Assembly: GCA_002964805.2 (NCBI GenBank)
Contig: PUDQ02000008.1
Location: 39,042-103,041 of the forward strand
Direction: 5' to 3'
DNA: 64,000 nucleotides
Source: Trametes villosa
Taxonomy: Eukaryota > Basidiomycota > Agaricomycetes > Polyporales > Polyporaceae
The notes beneath the pieces were generated by a model. That model was not told the DNA's origin. It was given only the letters and a program-made list of their open reading frames with translations, and made no database searches. The position numbers were made by a program, and so were the translations under genes. Shown piece after piece: positions 38,097 through 54,100 of this stretch (positions are counted from its first letter, which is position 1; each line of letters begins with the position of its first letter).

Positions 38097-38944
38097 TCAG
38101 CCTCCTTCTCCCCAAGGCCGGCCGGGCCCGGGGGAGCCGTTTTTGTCGTCCATGTCGAAGTCCGGGTCCTGGCCTTGAGCTGCGCGCGCGATGTCGAAAG
38201 CTAGCTGTGAACAAAGACAAAACCAAAACCCTGAGGCCAACGCTCCTCCGCCGCTAGATGGTATGGGGTATCAGTCATTCAAGCACGCTCAGCAGAGAGC
38301 GTACCGCGGTAGACGATGGAGTGCCGGCGCTGCGCCGCCTTCAGCGACACCAGCTTGAATTGGAAGTTCGCGCCGCCGTCGACGAGAGGCCGGTAGTCCT
38401 TGCCGAGGAGGGGCTCGCCGCGGTTGCGGGGCTTGACGTGCGGCTGGCCACGCACGAGCAGGCACTGGCCCTTGGCGGTGAAGTCGGCGTCGGAGTCGGC
38501 GGCGGGGACCGGGAGGGTGAAGGGGAGGGGAGGGACCGGGGGACGTTGGGAGGGGGCGGCCTTCGGCTTGGGAGGGGGGGAGCGGAGCGTCCGGCGCTCG
38601 GCGGGGGTGATGAAGCGGGTGGAGGGGGCGAACTGGATGGAGGGCATAGTTGGCTGTGCGGTGAAGCGGGGCGTGGCTATGGTGGGGGTGTTGGGGAGAG
38701 TGTAGGTGAGGGCCGAAAGTGGGCGGGGGCGGGTTGATATAGCGGCGGGTATTGCAATCGAGCCCGCGGACATCGTGGACAGACTTCCGTATTGAGTAGG
38801 CTGCCCGTCGGTTCTGCGTTGTCGGAGTTCCGTCATGGTTAGCCTCCGCTCGTGGCTTCGACGTCGGGATGCACGAGTGAGGGCCTCTTGGCGGGCGCGA
38901 GTAGCTATCGGGGTGAAATATACTAGAGCTGCCCCGGTCGGCAT
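38097..38944 (-). CDS. Unrecognised protein, Pro/Thr-rich N-terminus
   Basis: Two exons, 38944-38305 and 38200-38097, giving 247 residues. I do not recognise the family. The first 150 residues are basic and low-complexity (SPPPKPKAAPSQRPPVPPLP). The last 90 look folded: AKGQCLLVRGQPHVKPRNRG, LLGKDYRPLVDGGANFQFKL, VSLKAAQRRHSIVYRAFDIA and GQDPDFDMDDKNGSP. Splicing restores a coherent C-terminal acidic tail in place of the short unspliced end, which supports a real gene. No signal peptide or membrane segment. An alternative internal ATG at MTELRQRR would shorten the N-terminus by 36 residues. Confidence 0.6.
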
Positions 38945-39135
38945 ATTATTCCAGCTAGGACCGTTCTGTAAAACGTACGTCGAATGCTGTGTAGGTTTGT
39001 AAGTTCTAACTCGACTTACATCGAGTACATCTCTCGAGAGTATCTAGTAGTATGTCTAGCGTACAGGAGGTAACGGCTGGTTAGATCATGGTTGCGATGA
39101 GCAGGCGCGTGATTGGTACACACCACGATGCGGTT

Positions 39136-40896
39136 TCAGCCATCCATTGCTAAGTCGGTGTCCCCTCCTGCTTTATCCTCCAATTCGCGCTCGGCCTTCT
39201 TGTCCGACGCGAGCGCTTCTGCCCTGGCCCTCTGCTGCACCAACGTACTATGCTTGCGCCCCGCCTGCATCGCCTCCAGGTAGCGGGAAACCCCGTGCCC
39301 CGCCTCTTCTTGGCCCGGGGCCGCGATCGCGAACTTCTTGAGCTCTGGGAAGAGCTTGTCTAGCAGGATAGCAAGGTCGAAGTGTTTGCGTGAGTCCGTC
39401 GACGGTACCCAACACAGATCGATTCGGTACGCCGCCGTCCGGCCGAGCGCCAGAACCGACTCGGGTGAAGGCAGCTGCTCGGTATCAAGCGTCGGGAGCG
39501 TGATGCAGCGAATCTGAGGGCAATGGAGCGCCAGTGCGGCGAGGCCGTGAAGGGTCGGCCGCCGGAGCCTTGACAAACGGCGTGCATTGGGCGGGGTCCC
39601 GCCCCAAGTGACTCCGAACCAGTCGAGCTCGGGCCACGCCTGCGCAAGCTCCGAGAGGTCGTCGTCGGATACGTGCGGGACGTGGGCGCCCAGGTCGCAT
39701 TCGACGCTCTTCAGGCCCTTGAGCGAATACAGCGGTCGAAGGACATCCGCGAGCGACGTGGTAGGAGATGGCGGGGAGACCTCTTTCACCGTCAAGTGAC
39801 AGCTCCACAAGCCCTGAGGAAGGTGGGCGCCCATTGCCGACACGCATTCTTGCAAAGCCGCCATGTCCGTCGGACCCGAGATCGTGAGATATAGACGCTC
39901 TAGCGCACGTAGACGGCCGGCGGTGATGAACTTCGCGATGTCGGATACGTTTCCGCTGAGCCAGAGTTCATCCTCCAACGTGGGGAATCCCTTGGACAGA
40001 GAGAGGTCTGCTGCCGTGCTGCAGTCTGCCAGCTTTATCGCTAGTGACAGACCTCGGAGGGATTGCAGCTGTTCTAGAAGGCGGACGCCACCGGAATCCA
40101 GTATCGTATGATCCCAGTCAGCCAGGAAGAGCGCACGCAGTCCGTGATGATTTGCGAGTGCGACGGTCCGCGAAGCGTCAAGTGGGAATCGAGGGAACAA
40201 GCACAGTTCCGTTAGGCGTGATCCCGAGTTCTTGAGCAGTTCGTCGAATAAGGCGGTGGCGATAGAGGGAAGTACTGCAAGTGTCGTAGAGTTTGTGGTT
40301 TCGCGGAAGCAGAGGTGGACCTCGCGGATGCTTGGCGAGAACAGGAGAGTCACCGGAGCAACTTCTGCCAGAGATATATCCATGGCTACCAGCCTCTGTA
40401 AGTTGGGCAGCAGCCCCGCGTCGCCGCATCTTCGCGCAAGTAGGGTCCAAACGGAAGAGTGCACCGATGCGTGCGCTGGAAAATTCAGGATGTGTACCCG
40501 GTGCGCATACCGCTGGAAGCGAAGCCAGCCCTCATCGAGATCGCCAGCAAACACCTGGAAATTGCCGTCAGACTAACTCAGGGAGGCGGACGCAAACAAG
40601 CTCACGTCTAGTCCTGATATCCTTTCGAAAGAAGGGAAGAGACAGAGCAGGGGCATGAAGTTGTCCAACATATTCCAGAGAACATCCAGAGCGTGCCCGG
40701 AGAAAGCACGGGAGACGCGAGCACACGAGGCTAACGCGGCCCTCTTCGGGGAGCGAGGAAAGGGCTCCCGAGAAATCATGGACTCTTCAAACAGGCTTGA
40801 GGTAGAGAAATAGTCCAAGATTAGCGAGAGTAGCTCTGGGCAGCCGAGCACCCGATCCGAGGCCGAATATATTTCAGCCTTTAGTTCTTCAGGCAT
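39136..40896 (-). CDS. F-box protein with C-terminal repeat-like region
   Basis: Two exons, 40896-40606 and 40554-39136, joined across a 51 nt intron; 569 residues. The N-terminal 80 residues match the F-box-like arrangement of basidiomycete proteins: VLGCPELLSLILDYFS, then ALASCARVSRAFSGHALDVLWNML. The first exon ends in ISGLD and the second continues VFAGDLDEGWLRFQRYAHRV, the usual bridge in this family. The remainder has irregular leucine-rich units (LPNLQRLVAMDI, LRALFLADWD, LQSLRGLSLAIKL, LRALERLYLTISG) that would form a substrate-binding solenoid. F-box proteins link substrates to SCF ubiquitin ligases through Skp1; the target is unknown. The C-terminus is a charged, probably disordered tail (KKAERELEDKAGG). 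Confidence 0.85.
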
Positions 40897-41675
40897 TTTA
40901 GCTCTTCTGCTCGTAGTCAGCTTCTTTCCTCTGATAATTCTGGTTTTCTACTCACATGAAGTTCTGGGGCTTGTACGCAAACGCGCAGAGTGTTAGAAGT
41001 GTGAATGACCGGAAGGCGACGGTGGAGGTGGGAGTGCAAAGGTATTCCTAGGGCCCGATTTGAGCGCTCAAGCTTGCAACCGCGACGGGCGCTTCTACCA
41101 TGGAAGCCACTACATAGATGATATCGTAGTACACGGTCTATTCGATTTTGGGTATTGACGTCGTTCACTTATATCAGGACTGCGTACTGAGGACGCGTAT
41201 GTCGTGGGGACGCATATCAATAGAATGATTTTGAAGATTTGAACGGTAGAGTTCAGTTTCGTTGTTTATAGTACAGGCGTCTTGGCAGGAGTCTACGCTA
41301 ATTATGCTGAGGTTCATCAAGTTAGAAGGTGAGCAGGTCATGATTGCACGCGCCGACTCAGAGCAAAGAGACGTCACTAGTACTATGGCATGGGCACAGG
41401 CTGGGAGCTGCAAGAAAGCAGACAAGATATCATCTGCTTCCCCTTCCTCACGACTTTCTTCAGTCAATGAGCATACCAGTCCTGCTTCTCCGTTCCCCGC
41501 CAAACGCGAGGTTCCTGTCGGACGAACAACGTTCATGAAAGAAACCTTTGGATGGCCTTGCTGTGCGCGCTGGTGCGCGCAGATCCCTTGCCCTGTCGTG
41601 GTTCACGGCGGGCTGCGTTCAAGTTCCACCTGAGCCTCAAAGCAAGAATATGGATACGTGAAGAGTCGTAATAAG
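40897..41675. other. Intergenic region, F-box gene to p24 gene
   Basis: No supported gene. Overlapping frames at 41174-41536 (-) and 41262-41633 (+) are open for about 120 codons each but mirror one another and show no motif. Confidence 0.4.
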
Positions 41676-42588
41676 TTACACCTTGTACCGTCTCCCGGTC
41701 TTCGTGAAGAACGTTTGCAGCACATACACCTGCAGACTGCGGGGCACGACACGTCATCAGCGCGAACTTGAAGACGGACAGAAGGCATCACTTACACTGC
41801 CATCCCAATCACAGCCAAGCTCTCGAGCACCGTGTACCAGAACATCCGGCTATGAACGAAACATGATGCAGCTGAACGGGCCCGCGCGGAGAAGGACGTA
41901 CCTCTTGGTAGCTTTCACAATGTCGAACCCCCGGTTCTCCCGCGTGTGGAAACTGCGCGCGATGAGCACACGAGCCGCGAGGGGTATAGCTGCGCGAAAC
42001 TCACTATTTCTGTGTCCGCTTGATGTTGATGAGCATGCCATTGAGGCGGAATATGCTCTCCTCGAGTGCGCTCGTCTGGTCCGCGATCTGGCCGGGCTTC
42101 GCAGGGGGGTCGCGCCGGGGTTCGGACTCGACCATGATGTCGAAGTCGACGAGCTTCTCGGTGAGCGTGGACATGTCGTTCTCGAAGCAGAAGGAGTATT
42201 CGCCGGGGGTGTTGGCCGTGAAGACGTAGTCGCCTTGCCTCTCGCGCTTGCCGTCGAGGATGACCTTCTCCGTCGGGTCTTTCACCTCGAAGTCGATGTC
42301 GAACGAGCCACCGGATTGAACCTAAGCACGGCGCGTCTAGCAGAAGAGTATACCCAGTGTAGTAGAAACCTACGGCATAGTAGAACTAAACGCGAACATC
42401 ACTAGGTGCGCATGCAGTTCATAAGCGTATGGACGCACCCCAATCTTCTCCCCCGCCTTGTCCGCGTCCGCAAAGAAGCACACCCGCTCGTTCGCGCCAA
42501 TTGCGGTCGTGAGTGCCGCTGCATGTGTCCGTAGCGCGAGCTGGAGGAAGCAAACGAGCGAGAGAAAGAGGGAAAACGCGACAGCCAT
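41676..42588 (-). CDS. p24 family (emp24/gp25L) ER-Golgi cargo receptor
   Basis: Six exons: 42588-42439, 42385-42374, 42321-42005, 41952-41902, 41849-41796, 41736-41676; 214 residues, the family size. A signal peptide (VAFSLFLSLVCFLQLALRTHAAA) precedes the luminal GOLD domain with CFFADADKAGEKIG, VQSGGSFDIDFEV and GEYSFCFENDMS; its two Cys form the conserved disulfide. A coiled-coil stalk (SALEESIFRLNGMLINIKR) leads to YFHTRENRGFD, one transmembrane helix (VLESLAVIGMAVLQVYVLQ) and a short cytosolic tail FFTKTGRRYKV; the FF pair is the usual COPII signal. Exon 2 is only 12 nt (FYYA) yet restores the conserved GFYYAVQSGG. p24 proteins cycle between ER and Golgi in COPI/COPII vesicles. Divergently transcribed from the Rua1-type gene. 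Confidence 0.95.
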
Positions 42589-42825
42589 GGCCAGCGATGA
42601 GCGTGTCAGAAGGGAAGGGGTATAGCGCGCGCTTACATAATCGCTCTCCGCCTATTTCTGAGTGGCAGTGTCCGCCAAACAACGCGCAAACACCGCGTCC
42701 TCCCCAACCTCCACCATCCCCCGCAAATCCCTCGAGGACACCCCCAGCACGCGAACGCGGACGCTCCTCAAAACCCTTCACGCGGCACGGAAAACGGGGA
42801 AACCACCAGTCAAGAAGCATACACG
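42589..42825. promoter_or_regulatory. Shared divergent promoter region (p24 / Rua1-type gene)
   Basis: Only 237 bp separate the two start codons, so both promoters overlap here. The + side carries long C/T/A-rich stretches with many CCCC and CACC runs. No specific factor site is recognised. Confidence 0.55.
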
Positions 42826-44940
42826 ATGTTGCGCTCAACGTACTCGTACGCACCGTCTCACCCCTGCGACTACCTCCAGAAAAACGGGCCGGCGGACGAC
42901 CTTCACTCTCAGGACGGCTTCTACATGCCAAAACTCTCCAGCGACGTTTTTCTCTTCTCCCCCAGTCTCTGCTCGCGACTGTCGCAAGAGTCTACCGCCC
43001 AATCCTCGAGCTCCTTCGACGCGCTCTCCTACATCTGCAGCCCTGCCGATCGCACTGTTTCCTCGGCGTTCTTCTCTCCAGCGGCGCTACCCTCCGGCTG
43101 CTCTCAGTCTCCCACTCTCGTGGAGGATCTCCCTGGGCTCGAAGACAAACCCATCACCAGGCTCTCTCCCGGCACCCCCTTCCAACGGCTCTTCGACTCG
43201 TCACCCGGCGGGTACTGGCAGGCGGACGATCTGTCCATGTCCCCAATCTCGCGTCACACCGGCAGCATGCATGATATACGGCTCGGCTCCGAATGCGACG
43301 CCGAAGGCGAGGACGAGGACGAGGACCCTCCGATCTCGGGCAAGATCGAGTCTCTGCTCGCGTATCAGAAATCGCACCAGATTCCAGACAGCCCGCGAGC
43401 TGTAGATCGTGCCTCTACCCCTTCGTCTCTGTCAAGTCTATCCTCTCGCTCTTCGTCTCCGTTCGTTCCGCTTTCCAGTCTGGCTTTCCCGTCTTCCCAG
43501 ACGTCTCTGGGAATAGCGTCGTCGTGCTCTCCTTCAGGCAAACCTGACTCTCTGTCTACTCTGGGATCTCCGCTCAAGATCTGCTCGCCATCTTCGCCCC
43601 TGCTCTCGGAGTCGCTATATACCCGTCGATCTACAAGACTGCAAGCCATGAAGCGAACAAGCAGGCGGACTCTCGCCGCTGACATCCTGAACCAGCTCGG
43701 CCGGCCCCAGAATGCTGTTGATGCTCGTTCGTCTTCGCCTATGAGGCTGTCTGGTTCTCCTGCCTTCTATGCTCATGACCCTGAGGACGAAAACTGCGCT
43801 CCTGTCGCTGGGTCTAGCCGCGTCGCTCGCAAGCGCACTCGCCTTTCTGCTCATAGTTCTCCCTTTGCTCGCAACAAGAGACAGCGCGTCAGGGAGCCGA
43901 CCCCAGCTCCTTCAACGCGCGCTAGCTCAGCAGCACTCCCGAGCGAAGAGGGCCCGGTGTATCCAAACCGCACTTTCCCGCTTTCTTTGCCTATCCACGA
44001 GAACTTCTCGCTTTTTTACAGGCGATTCCCCGTCAGCTCGGTCATCGGGCCTGACCTTGCAATGTACGCACCTGTCTGACATACAGCCTCGTTGTGTTAA
44101 CGCGCGTTGTATGTCCGCAGAGCCCACAAGATCACTGCGCCGAAGGCTGCAGATGGTGTCGCCAACCCCCCGCGCGACCTCTTCGATCTCTATACCCCCA
44201 GATTTGTGAAGGGAAGGGGCACCTCCAAGGTCAGTGCCGTAGCGTCTGCTCGACGTTGGTGTCAGACGAGTTTTGCAGGTCGGGGTGTGTCCCATCTGCC
44301 ACGAGCGCGTCGAACGCGGTGGAGAAGGGAGGAAATTGTGGCTGTCGATGAAGTTCTCAGCGTTCAAGTGAGTGCTGTGCTCTATGCTCCACTAGCCTAG
44401 GCTGATGTCGCCTTAGCTATCATATGCAGTATGCGCATGGTAATGGACGCGATTCACTTGTGCGAGTGCGATGATCTCACGAGTCGCAGGTATCTCACCG
44501 GCAACTGGCCGGCCGTTCTCCCCGCCCCTCGCGTTCCGCGTAGTGGCTCGGACGAACCCGGGGAAACTGGAGAAGACGGAGCTGATGGAAGGCAAGTGCC
44601 ACAGGTGCAAGAAGTGGATCGCCGTGGAGGGCATCAAGGACGTGCCCACGAAAGTCAGTCGCGCTCATCTTCGCCGATACTATACAGTCACTGATCGCGT
44701 GGACATTCCCCAGGTTAGAGAGATATTCTGGTAAGTCGATCGGGCTGGGACCTGAGTGGTGCAGCCATAACAACATGCATGCATGCGGCCGTGTGTAGGT
44801 GGAAGCACGCGGCGACTTGCCACCAGGGCTCGACCATCGAGGGCGAATGCGACGTGTTCATCGAAGATGAGGTATTCGAGGTGGTCGCCAGCCTGGAGGA
44901 CGCGGAAGGCGAGACTGACGAAGAGGAGCAGGAGGAGTGA
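42826..44940 (+). CDS. Rua1 C-terminal-domain protein, putative zinc-binding transcription regulator
   Basis: Seven exons: 42826-44063, 44121-44229, 44279-44367, 44417-44439, 44490-44653, 44714-44730, 44799-44940; 593 residues. The large first exon encodes a Ser/Pro-rich, disordered region with a basic KRTRLSAHSSPFARNKRQR stretch that may be a nuclear signal. The C-terminal 190 residues match the Rua1 C-terminal domain (DUF4451): DLYTPRFVKGRGTSK, VGVCPICHE, LWLSMKFSAFNYHMQYAHG, ISPATGRPFSPP, GKCHRCKKWI and WWKHAATCHQG. The Cys/His pattern suggests two zinc sites, the first C2H2-like. Rua1 regulates ustilagic acid synthesis in Ustilago; no such cluster is present here, so the target genes are unknown. 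Acidic C-terminus. Small exons of 23 and 17 nt are supported by domain continuity. Confidence 0.9.
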
Positions 44941-45451
44941 ATTCGAATGGACGCCCCCGTGGATGGATGATGTATGATTGTCGGACTCTGGGCCCAGCGA
45001 GCCCTGCAGAGCTTGCGCGGTCGATGTATCGATATCGAAGTTGTAGTGTATGCGTTCGCAATGTTGTACTAATGCTGTCATGTATCATGTTCTCCGCTGT
45101 ATTGATCGATGTTCTCATCACTTGGCGTGGACTCTCGACGATGGTCTAGTGCAGCAGGCTACAGCCCTACTGAAAGTAGTGACATACGCATGACTTGTCA
45201 AGGTTTTCCGACAAACACTACGGTTTCCATATTGAGAGGGGCACTTGATCGTACGATCTAAATCGGCGATCTGCATCTGAGATGGGGAATGCGGGGCGAA
45301 ACTCGTGAAATCCGTCTTGAGCAGCTCGCGCACTCCGGCAATACTCATCCCAGCGCTGCCCACCCCGTCGCCCTCGACTCCTTGCTCAGGACTACGTTTC
45401 TTGTACGCGCATAGAACGGCTCTACTCGCTGCCAGTGAGAGGTGAACATCA
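44941..45451. other. Intergenic region, Rua1-type gene to PEX1
   Basis: About 510 bp holding the 3' end signals of one gene and the PEX1 promoter. Nothing specific is recognised. Confidence 0.45.
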
Positions 45452-50067
<4,616 letters not shown>

Positions 50068-50868
50068 ACCTCTTGCAGGATCTCAAATGTGCCTAGTCAG
50101 GCGTATTTGTGGATGCTCTCGTCGGTGGGTTAGGGGGAGAGTATCCTCGGGGACAAGTATGCTTCTAAGCAAGCGTGTTTGTAACATTAGGAGGAGGTGG
50201 GTGTGATCGACTGCAAGTATAGCTCAAGCTCCTGCTGGCAACTCCGGTAACGGAATGCCTGGCATGGTATGCATCTGCACTCCGGGCCTTCTTCCCGCCC
50301 CAGATGGCTCCGTTCTACGTCCAGACCAGCGCCGATCTCCGAGCACGGAACCCGTGAAACTTCGAATTCGTTGTGCGGTATCGGCGCGCGCAGGGTGCTC
50401 CATATAAACCTAGTAGATCCCTCATCTATGGCAGGTGTCTTTGAGGTGGTTGTGGGCGACGTAGCGTCTCCAGATATCCGGAGAGGTCGAGGCTGCATGC
50501 ATTCACATGCCAAGAGAGGCGCGTTACCCCGCAAATAATGCGGGGTAAGGGGGTAAGCGAGGTTGAGCGCCCCTTGGTCTCTGCCCGTGCTAGAGTCGGA
50601 AAAGGGGGAAGAGGCGAATGGGAAAACGCTCGCGCAGGTTTCCTTTGCTCGATCACCTTGGCGCTCCTCCTCCCCTGCCCCGCCATCTCTCCCCTCCCCG
50701 CCTCACCGATCTCCATGGCGACACGGTCTAGCGGACGACGTCTCTGCCCACCATGAAGAGCATCCACAAACGCCTCTACACGGTCCTGCCGCGACGCGTC
50801 ATCGACCGCGCAGGGCCCGATCGCCAGCAGATGACGTCACGCGACGACAGCCCGCGAGCTTCGAAGTG
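50068..50868. other. Spacer downstream of PEX1
   Basis: No supported gene. Open frames here are short or GC-driven. Confidence 0.4.
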
Positions 50869-51197
50869 CAGGGCCGTCCAGGACCCATGCCTAACCGCCC
50901 AGAGGTCCGATACTCCAGGTCACGTGAACTTCCATATAAGGAAATTTATGTCGATAGAAACGGCCGTTTTGGGGCACTTTTGAGGTCAATGAAAAACTTG
51001 ATGGGCCTTTTATGCCCGACTCCGGCAACCGACAGCAAATCGTAAGAGATAGAACGACGCATTGCGGTTTTAGGTACATTTAGAGGCACTTTTGAGGCCC
51101 TATAGTGAGGTCAGGCAGAGTGCTATGATTAAACTAAGAAAGCATCGACATAGTATCGGACCTCTTGGCGCTTAGGCATGGGTCCTGGCCGTCCCAG
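50869..51197. mobile_element. MITE-like element with about 45 bp terminal inverted repeats
   Basis: The left arm 50869-50914 and right arm 51152-51197 are imperfect inverted repeats of about 46 bp: both carry, in opposite orientation, CCAGGACCCATGCCTAA, then AGAGGTCCGATACT. The outer ends differ slightly (CAGGGCCGTCC against CTGGGACGGCC). The 240 bp interior is much more AT-rich than its surroundings and codes for nothing. This fits a non-autonomous DNA transposon; no clear target-site duplication was found, so the superfamily is open. Confidence 0.7.
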
Positions 51198-54100
51198 CCC
51201 GCCCTCCCTCGAGCCGCTCGCTCGGTCAACTCGCTCTGGCTTCTGCTGTCTAGCTGCTCTTGCTGTCTGCTCTATCTCACTGCGATCTCGGTCCCCTGCG
51301 CCGCTCTGGAACAGCGCTGTCTCCTCCCTCCCTCGCGGCTTGTATGCACTAGCCTTGTGCCGCTTATACACCAACTGCCGACCACCGCCGCTATGTACAA
51401 CTCACTGGCCGTCCTCTCGTGCGACGCCCTGCACTGCACACGCTATGTAGCAAACGGTGAGAATAAGTTCCCGCTCGAGCTCGAGTCCGCAAAACAACCA
51501 CTTACCAAACGCCGGCAGGACGACGGCTGCCCTCATGTACGCCTGTCAAGCGCGATCAGCCGCACGACGCTGTCTACACTCAACGGCTCGCCGCGCTCCG
51601 CGCTGTACCCAGTGCTCCCGCCAACCTGCCATCCGACGGCTCAAGGGTGTCCCACATGCACAGGAACTACACGCAGCACAAACAGGACAGAGGTCAGTGT
51701 TCAACGTTCAGCGTTCAAGCAGTGGCATGTGCAAGAGGGCGGGGAATGGTGCATCGGGAGCGATGCTGTCCCCGCACCTCTGCGCCCCGTGCTTATGTAC
51801 TCTCTGTAGGACTCGAAACGTCGTGCACGGACCAGTTCGCCCGGGAGCAACGCCTGAGCCCAAGCACGGCGGATGTGCGTACGCGGATCATGATGGGCGG
51901 CGGCGATGCGCCGCGTCTTGCCACCCCGAACACAACCGTTCCCCTCGACTCAATCTCGCGCATGTGCGGCTCGGGAGATGAACGCCACGCTTCGGTCTCG
52001 GTCTCGGCCGCCGCCGCCGCTGCCCTCCCTTCGGGTCCCTTTCTCCCTGCCGACCCGACCCCGCTCGGTGCCCCTTTCAAGATAGGCTCGTGCCCTGCGT
52101 TGCAGTACCGGGGTTCGCGTTCCGGGAGCTGAACCGGCGAGGCGACTCGAACTCGAGTCCATGCGTGCAAGGTGCGTGCATTCGTATGTGCTCGAGGATA
52201 GGGCGAGGTGCGCCCGTCAGTGCGGCGCGGACGAAGCACAAGCAGGCTCGCTGTCCGGGGCGGTGTGCAGGCGTCGGATGCACTCGTACCGGGGCACGAC
52301 AGCGCCGTGCGTCGCGAGTGCTTCGGAGCAGACGCCATCCGCGCAGGGTCCGTGGGCGGCCCGCGTCCTCGGCGATCACTGTGGGCCCGTGCGTGTGCTC
52401 CGCCCCCGCCTGCCGCGTGCTGCGAAGAGCGCGCTCGAGTGACTCGCCGGGCCGCATGCGCACGGCGCAGTGCTCTTCCGTCGATCGAGAAGAGCGGGGC
52501 GCGCGCCCTGTGTGGTCGACTGGCCAGACCGCGCGAGATGGAAACAGGAGCATGCCCACGGCGCCCCGCGGTCGTACACGCTATTCGGACGGCACGCACA
52601 TGCGCGCAGTGGCACGGCAGGGTGGTGTCGGCCGGATGCGTGTGGCGACCGCTCTCGGGGCCCGCGACACACTTCGACAGCCGGCCGTTCGGACGGCGTG
52701 GGGTGTGGATTCCGGCTCGAGCTGTGGCAGCGTCGGACGGCCGAGTTCTCTCGCTGATGCCCGAAGTCCGCCGTAGCGCGCCCCGCCATGGCCGCCTACG
52801 GGGGTGTCTGCGACGAGGGGCGTGGCTCAGTAAATGTGCAGAGGGGGCCGCTTTTGCACGCCACCTGGCGCCGAGAAAGCGGGCTCTCGGCTGGTCGAGT
52901 TAGGACGGCGCGTGGTACGCCGCGCAGACACGCGAGCCTGTGCGGGATGTTTGACGGCGAGCGGCGGCGCGGCGAGACGACCGCTCGTCACACACCACGG
53001 GTGCACCGGCAGGGACGTGTAGGCCTGTGCGCCTCCGCGCTGCCATTGGTGCGCGCGGACGCGCTGTCGCGCCGTCGCTCCCCAGAGACGTTTGCGGTAG
53101 TCCCCACGAGCCGGCCGGCGCACCAGCACGTCGCGTCGGTCGACACATCGTCGTCTATACGCGAAGGCGAGCATTTCTGCGCGCACTCCGCCGTGTGCAG
53201 ACGCATGCTGGCGTTCAGGCCGGAAGGGCCGTCCGCCGGACGCGCAGGATCTCCACGGGCACGGGCCGCGACACAAGGGTGCTCGACCCGGTGCGGACGC
53301 GGGTTGCATGTGCGAAGGGGACGGCCCGTCCGTGAGGCCGGGGCTGCCTGCCGCACTGTTGTGCGGGGTACCGCGTAGCGCTGTATACTACGATGTGGCG
53401 TCTGAGTAAACGTCCCTTAGGCCGCGAAAGCGCAGGCACGAGAGGAGATCCGGACAGCGGGCGCACGCGCGGATCCCATACGTGCTGTACGAGTACCGGT
53501 GCCCATCGCGGCGCGGCAGGTAAGTCGTGCTGAAGTGGCTTGTACCCTTCTGACGGCCGGCGAACAGGGCGTGTAGTCTCGGTGTGCACACGCTGCATGT
53601 AGAATATGGCATTATCGATTGTACAGAGAACGCCGCTGGGCACACGTCGTGAAACGAGACGACTGCCGCGGTATCGACGACCTCGGTGCGGGGACGCTGT
53701 CGGCGAGAGGAGACGAGGGGCGGCTCAACTCAGGCTGCGTGCGACGGTTCACCCGCAAGTGCGGGAGGCTCGTCGCCGTGCACGCGTCCGGGACCTGCAC
53801 GAAGAGGCGGGTATGCTGCGTCCGCGTTGCCAGTGTCCGCGCCGCGCTGCTCAGCGGCGGAGCAAGCGCTGCAGTACTCACGCAACTGGCCCCTCTCTCC
53901 AAGCTTTCCCGGCCGGCGTTGAGAAGGCTCTCTCTTCCGGTGCCCCGTCTCGCGCGGCGGCGAGGCTGCGGAGTCGCAGGTCTAGAATGACCGCGGCCAG
54001 GGAAGGAGATGCACATCTTGCAATATGCGGTACGAGATTCCACTCTTCGGATCGTCGCTCGCCTGTGTCGTCTTGTGCTGACACCGCGGACAGATGTCTT

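Noticed and set aside
41174..41633. Overlapping 120-codon frames on both strands
   Set aside because: Mirror-image frames with no motif; neither preferred.
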